Source of the DNA: Mucilaginibacter ginkgonis
Lineage (GTDB): Bacteria; Bacteroidota; Bacteroidia; Sphingobacteriales; Sphingobacteriaceae
Length of the DNA stretch: 64,000 bases
NCBI RefSeq assembly: GCF_009754905.2
Contig: NZ_CP066775.1
Span: 3,286,001-3,350,000 of the forward strand
Direction: 5' to 3'
Part shown: in pieces, positions 60,174 through 64,000 of the stretch
Position numbering within the stretch: position 1 is the first letter of the stretch
How the letters are laid out: each line of letters starts with the position of its first letter
The notes under the pieces: generated by a model
Databases searched by the model: none
What the model was told of the DNA's origin: nothing
Seen by the model: the letters and a program-made list of their open reading frames with translations, nothing else
Position numbers and translations under genes: made by a program

Positions 60174-61169
60174 ATGAGCTCGATCGAGATAAATAAAGAC
60201 ACCTATCTTAAATGGTATGAGTCTATGCTGCTGATGCGCAAATTTGAAGAAAAAGCGGGTCAGTTATACGGACAGCAAAAAATCAGGGGCTTTTGCCACT
60301 TATATATAGGTCAGGAAGCTGTTATGGCCGGTACTATGTCTGTGTTGAAACATGAAGACAGCCTGATCACTGCTTATCGCGACCATGCTCATGCTTTGGC
60401 AAAAGGAACTCATCCTAATGCTGTAATGGCCGAATTATATGGCAAAGCAACCGGTTGCTCTAAAGGTAAAGGAGGATCGATGCACATGTTCGACAAAGAG
60501 AACAAGTTCTTTGGCGGTCATGGCATTGTGGGCGGCCAAATCCCGCTGGGTGCAGGTATAGCCTTTGCCGAGAAATATGCCGGTACAGATAACGTTTGTG
60601 TTGCTTACATGGGTGATGGTGCCGTACGCCAGGGTGCCTTGAACGAGACTTTTAACATGGCTGCTTTATGGAAACTGCCGGTGATCTTTGTTTGCGAGAA
60701 CAACGGATACGCCATGGGTACTTCTGTTGAGCGTACATCTATAGAAACTGATATTTACAAATTGGGTATACCTTATGGCATCCCGTCATCTCCGGTTGAT
60801 GGTATGGACCCGGTTGCAGTCCACAATGCCATGAATGAGGCAGTTGATCGTGCACGCGCAGGCGAAGGCCCAACTTTCCTTGAGATACGTACCTATCGTT
60901 ACAAAGGTCACTCCATGTCTGACCCGCAAAAGTATCGTACTAAAGAAGAGGTAGAAAGCTATAAAGCTAAAGACCCTATAGAGATAGTTAAACAAACCAT
61001 TGAAAAGGAGGGTTATGCCGACGAGAAATGGTTTGAAGAGATAGACGCTAAAGTAAAGGCACAGGTAGACGAGTCAGTCAAGTTTTCTGAAGAGTCGCCA
61101 TGGCCAGATCCTTCTGAGTTGTACACAGATGTGTATGTGCAGAAAGATTACCCTTATATAATGGACTAA
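60174..61169 (+). CDS. pdhA: Pyruvate dehydrogenase E1 component, alpha subunit
   Basis: E1 alpha binds thiamine diphosphate and decarboxylates pyruvate. It has 331 residues: YESMLLMRKFEEKAGQLYGQQKIRGFCHLYIGQEA, the GKGGSMHMF segment, the TPP motif GDGAVRQGALNETFNMAALWKLPVIFVCENN and the phosphorylation-loop-like KGHSMSDPQKYRTKEEV. The beta subunit is not adjacent. E2 follows 30 bp later, so both are in one operon. A promoter is proposed at 60106-60137. Confidence 0.93.
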   Translation: MSSIEINKDTYLKWYESMLLMRKFEEKAGQLYGQQKIRGFCHLYIGQEAVMAGTMSVLKHEDSLITAYRDHAHALAKGTHPNAVMAELYGKATGCSKGKGGSMHMFDKENKFFGGHGIVGGQIPLGAGIAFAEKYAGTDNVCVAYMGDGAVRQGALNETFNMAALWKLPVIFVCENNGYAMGTSVERTSIETDIYKLGIPYGIPSSPVDGMDPVAVHNAMNEAVDRARAGEGPTFLEIRTYRYKGHSMSDPQKYRTKEEVESYKAKDPIEIVKQTIEKEGYADEKWFEEIDAKVKAQVDESVKFSEESPWPDPSELYTDVYVQKDYPYIMD

Positions 61170-61199
61170 TAACACCCTACAAATATTTATCTGTAAGAA

Positions 61200-62900
61200 A
61201 TGGCCGAAGTAGTAAAGATGCCCAAAATGAGCGACACCATGACCGAAGGTGTTATTGCTAAGTGGCATAAAAAAGTTGGCGATAAAATAAAATCAGGAGA
61301 CCTGTTGGCCGAAATCGAAACCGATAAGGCAACAATGGACTTCGAGTCGTACCAGGATGGTACTTTGTTATATATTGGCGTAGAAGAAGGTGCTGCTGCC
61401 GAGGTTGACAAGGTAATTGCCGTTCTTGGTAAAGAGGGCGAAGATTACAAAGCTGCCCTTGAGGGCGAAGGCGCTGCTAAGTCTGCCGATACTGCAGCAG
61501 CTCCCGCGCCGCAACCATCGGCAGATGCAAACTCATCTGCACCCGCAGAACAACAGCCTGCAGAAGCTGCAAAGCCTGCGGTCGATCTTTCAAGCATTCC
61601 GGCAACGGTGATCCGCATGCCGGCCCTTAGCGACACCATGACTGAAGGCGTTATTGAAAAGTGGAACTTTAAGGTTGGTGATAAAATCAAGTCTGACGAT
61701 TCTTTAGCTGATGTAGCTACCGATAAAGCCACCATGGAAGTGGTTGGCTATGAAGAAGGTACCTTATTATATCTGAGTGTAAAGGAAGGCGAAGGTGTTC
61801 CTGTAAATGGTATCATTGCTATAGTAGGTAAAGAAGGTACCGATATTACTCCTTTGCTTCAAAGCGGCGGTGAGACCGCTGCGGTCCCTGCGGAAGCACC
61901 CATAGAAGAAGATAAAGCACCTGCTGCTCAAAACAATGCTGCGCCGGCTGCAACACCTGCAAAAGAAACATCTAATGCCGATGATAGCCGTGTTAAAGCC
62001 TCTCCGCTTGCGCGTAAGATCGCAAAGGATAAAGGCATTAACTTAAATGATGTTAAAGGCAGCGCAGAGAATGGCCGAATTGTAAAAAAAGATGTAGAAG
62101 AGTTCACACCATCTACCGAAACCATAAATAAACAGCACGCAGAAGAAGCACAGAAACAAGAAGCTGCCCCTGCGAAAGAAGCTAAAGCGCCGATAAGTTT
62201 ACCAACCGTTTTAGGCGAAGAGAAATTTACCGAGAAGCCGGTTACGCAAATGCGTAAAACCATTGGTAAGCGTTTATCAGAAAGCTTGTTTACGGCTCCG
62301 CACTTCTATGTGACTATGTCTATCGATATGGACGCGGCTATTGCGGCACGTGGCAAAATAAACGAGGTTGCTCCTGTTAAAATATCATTTAACGATTTTG
62401 TAGTTAAGGCTTGCGCGGTTGCATTGAAACAACATCCGGCAATTAACTCATCCTGGTTAGGAGATAAGATCCGTTTTAATGAGCATGTAAACATTGGCGT
62501 TGCCGTAGCTGTGGACGAAGGCCTATTGGTACCTGTTATCAAATTTGCGGATGGTAAAACTTTGAGCCACCTTTCTGTTGAGGTAAAAGAGTTTGCGCAG
62601 AAGGCTAAAGGCAAAAAACTGCAGCCTGCCGAGATGGAAGGCTCAACCTTTACCATATCAAACTTGGGTATGTTCGGTGTTGACGAATTTACTGCCATCA
62701 TTAACACGCCTAACGCTTGTATCCTGGCGGTAAGCGGTATACAGCAGATACCGGTTGTTAAGAATGGCGCGGTTGTTCCGGGTAATGTCATGAAAGTAAC
62801 GCTAAGTTCGGACCACCGCGTGGTTGACGGCGCTACTGCTGCACAATTCCTGCAAACCCTTAAAAATCTGTTAGAAGAGCCGGTAAGGTTGCTTATATAA
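61200..62900 (+). CDS. Pyruvate dehydrogenase E2, dihydrolipoamide acetyltransferase with two lipoyl domains
   Basis: A 566-residue E2. Lipoyl domain 1 at residues about 1-80 (lipoyl Lys in ETDKATMDFE), an Ala/Pro-rich linker, lipoyl domain 2 at about 135-215 (ATDKATMEVV), a second linker, the peripheral subunit-binding domain near 265-300 (SPLARKIAKDKGINLNDVKG), and the catalytic domain ending with SDHRVVDGATAAQFL, with the active His. Transfers acetyl groups to CoA. E3 is not in the window. Confidence 0.93.
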   Translation: MAEVVKMPKMSDTMTEGVIAKWHKKVGDKIKSGDLLAEIETDKATMDFESYQDGTLLYIGVEEGAAAEVDKVIAVLGKEGEDYKAALEGEGAAKSADTAAAPAPQPSADANSSAPAEQQPAEAAKPAVDLSSIPATVIRMPALSDTMTEGVIEKWNFKVGDKIKSDDSLADVATDKATMEVVGYEEGTLLYLSVKEGEGVPVNGIIAIVGKEGTDITPLLQSGGETAAVPAEAPIEEDKAPAAQNNAAPAATPAKETSNADDSRVKASPLARKIAKDKGINLNDVKGSAENGRIVKKDVEEFTPSTETINKQHAEEAQKQEAAPAKEAKAPISLPTVLGEEKFTEKPVTQMRKTIGKRLSESLFTAPHFYVTMSIDMDAAIAARGKINEVAPVKISFNDFVVKACAVALKQHPAINSSWLGDKIRFNEHVNIGVAVAVDEGLLVPVIKFADGKTLSHLSVEVKEFAQKAKGKKLQPAEMEGSTFTISNLGMFGVDEFTAIINTPNACILAVSGIQQIPVVKNGAVVPGNVMKVTLSSDHRVVDGATAAQFLQTLKNLLEEPVRLLI

Positions 62901-62922
62901 GCTGAACCGCTTAAAATATCAG

Positions 62923-62951
62923 AGCCCCGTCCAAATAGACGGGGCTTTTTT
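62923..62951 (+). terminator. Rho-independent terminator of the pdh operon
   Basis: AGCCCCGTC (62923-62931) pairs with GACGGGGCT (62938-62946) around a 6-nt loop and is followed by a T run. Confidence 0.9.
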
Positions 62952-63053
62952 ATTGCCGGATATTTCTTGATTGAGGCATCGCATACGCAATCCATTGGCA
63001 AAAGTTACAGCCGATTTTCATAAACCACCGAAAAAAATTATTTTACGCTGTAA

Positions 63054-63623
63054 ATGAGTTGGTTTGGCAAAAGATCGAAACCTACCGAGGTAAGTGACGA
63101 AGTGTTGCTGGAGCATTTCCGGCAAAGCGGCGACCTTATTTACCTGGGTGATCTTTTTGAAAAATACATGCCGCTTGTATTTGGTGTGTGCCTTAAATAC
63201 CTGGGCGACGAAGAGGTGAGTAAAGACGCGGTAATGCAGATCTTTGAAGGACTTACCATTAAGGTAAATAAGTTCGAGATCAAAAATTTTAAGAGCTGGC
63301 TTTACGTATTTACCCGTAACCATTGCCTAATGCAGATAAGGGCGGGTTACAGGTTTAAGTTCGAAAATTTGGACGACGTTATGGAATCTGCCTTTGAAAA
63401 GCATCTTGAAGATGGCGATAAGGAAGGTTACTTTATGAGTTTAGACAAGTGCATGGCCAAGCTAAATGAGCAGCAGCAGCAATGTGTAAGCTTGTTTTAT
63501 TTAAAAGAGAAAACCTATAAACAGGTTGCAGAAAATACGGGCTTTAGCATGAATGAGGTTAAAAGCTTTATTCAAAATGGTAAGCGCAACCTAAAAATTT
63601 GCATGGAGAACAACGGTGGTTAA
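63054..63623 (+). CDS. ECF-type RNA polymerase sigma factor
   Basis: A 189-residue sigma-70 factor of the extracytoplasmic type. Region 2 (DLIYLGDLFEKYMPLVFGVCLKYLGDEEVSKDAVMQIF, about residues 25-62) and region 4 (QQQCVSLFYLKEKTYKQVAENTGFSMNEVKSFIQNGKRNLKICM, about 140-183) are clear. The target promoters are unknown. The downstream gene overlaps it by 8 bp and encodes a membrane protein, as expected for a sigma/anti-sigma-like pair. Confidence 0.9.
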   Translation: MSWFGKRSKPTEVSDEVLLEHFRQSGDLIYLGDLFEKYMPLVFGVCLKYLGDEEVSKDAVMQIFEGLTIKVNKFEIKNFKSWLYVFTRNHCLMQIRAGYRFKFENLDDVMESAFEKHLEDGDKEGYFMSLDKCMAKLNEQQQQCVSLFYLKEKTYKQVAENTGFSMNEVKSFIQNGKRNLKICMENNGG

Positions 63624-64000
63624 CGGCAGTAACGACATATTAACTATAGAGCAGTACCTGCGTGGCGAACTGGACGCGCATGCCATGCACCTATTTGAGC
63701 GTGCTACGCTGAATGACCCCTTTTTGGCGGATGCTGTTGAAGGCTACTCAGCGTGCGAGAGCCAATTAGAGAACCTTGATGTACTTAAGCAAAGGTTGAA
63801 GATCAGGATAGGGTTTGATGAAGAAGAAAAGCGGCCATTTAATTTGCGCCTGCTTATCATCGCTACTATAGCGGTAATAGGTTTTGCCTTAGTAGCTGCA
63901 TGGTGGATACTGGTCGGCGTTCCGCAACACAAAAAAGCAGAAATTCCGCCTGTGATACAAGGTCCCGCTGTTATGAGCGTTGTGCCGGTCGATACGATTA
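63616..64000 (+). CDS. Membrane protein next to the ECF sigma factor (3' truncated by window edge)
   Basis: A reading frame open to the right edge. It begins with a GTG at 63616, overlapping the last 8 bp of the sigma gene, and reads VVNGSNDILTIEQYLRGELD, HLFERATLNDPFLADAVEGY, a charged stretch, then one membrane segment (LLIIATIAVIGFALVAAWWILVG). The DPFLADAVEGY motif is common at the N terminus of Bacteroidota proteins that combine an anti-sigma-like cytoplasmic part with a periplasmic part, for example TonB-like or carboxypeptidase-regulatory domains. The periplasmic part lies beyond the window. An anti-sigma role is likely but not proven. Confidence 0.75.
   Translation, partial: MVNGSNDILTIEQYLRGELDAHAMHLFERATLNDPFLADAVEGYSACESQLENLDVLKQRLKIRIGFDEEEKRPFNLRLLIIATIAVIGFALVAAWWILVGVPQHKKAEIPPVIQGPAVMSVVPVDTI

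Overview
The window looks like a chromosomal segment of a Bacteroidota bacterium, most likely family Sphingobacteriaceae (Mucilaginibacter/Pedobacter type). Reasons seen in the sequence: several genes are preceded by the Bacteroidota promoter signature TTTG-N19/20-TAnnTTTG; futalosine-pathway menaquinone genes (mqnB, mqnD) are present; there are LruC-type lipoproteins, a NagB/PIG-L fusion, a ligase-associated DEXH helicase and an HAE1-RND/TolC efflux operon; and non-coding gaps are full of short palindromic repeats of several families. The genus is an inference.

Layout. 1-3.4 kb: 3' part of murF, a structured intergenic element, an FAD oxidoreductase and a membrane zinc peptidase. 3.6-8.3 kb: two tandem paralogous LruC-domain lipoproteins, each with its own terminator. 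8.3-12.7 kb: apaG, dusB, then a tight operon of CPBP protease, DUF2007 protein, cdsA, psd and a small Lys/Glu-rich exported protein. 12.7-20.6 kb: thrC, a TldE/TldD pair, lnt, and a response regulator abutting a BadF/GlcNAc-kinase-like gene. 20.6-26.6 kb: marR-adaptor-RND-tolC efflux operon. 26.7-31.7 kb: M61 peptidase, a decayed gene remnant, queD-folE, and divergently mqnB-mqnD. 31.8-36.6 kb: hflX and a trp operon (trpE, trpG, trpC) preceded by an apparent leader peptide with tandem Trp codons and an intrinsic terminator. 36.6-42.9 kb: two unrecognised membrane-protein genes and an amidohydrolase pair. 42.9-45.2 kb: a repeat-rich island around an AAA ATPase gene. 45.2-50.7 kb: GT14-like glycosyltransferase and an amino-sugar cluster (ROK regulator, NagB-PIG-L fusion, NagX-like acyltransferase). 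50.7-60 kb: M16 peptidase, a lipoprotein, DEXH helicase, DUF922 protease, SPFH protein, NlpC/P60 protein. 60.1-64 kb: pyruvate dehydrogenase E1 alpha and E2, then an ECF sigma factor overlapping a truncated membrane protein gene.

The two most striking signals are outside the ordinary gene list. First, upstream of trpE on the minus strand there is a 23-residue reading frame with two adjacent TGG codons, followed by a GC-rich terminator hairpin with a T run; a segment of the leader can pair with the 5' arm of the terminator, as in classical ribosome-mediated attenuation. Second, palindromic repeats that are normally intergenic here appear inside reading frames: mqnB, mqnD, the DEXH helicase and the N terminus of trpG carry in-frame stretches that look repeat-derived.

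The non-coding DNA contains at least four interspersed families: A (CTCACCCC / CCTCTCC-GGAGAGG palindromes), B (GGCGTTGC ... CTAACGC elements of about 100 bp), C (TTACTTTCTTTG hairpin plus a body with a GCCGCA hairpin, 145-200 bp, three copies) and D (GTCATTGCGAG terminal inverted repeats, about 90-100 bp). No tRNA, rRNA, CRISPR array or intact insertion sequence was recognised.
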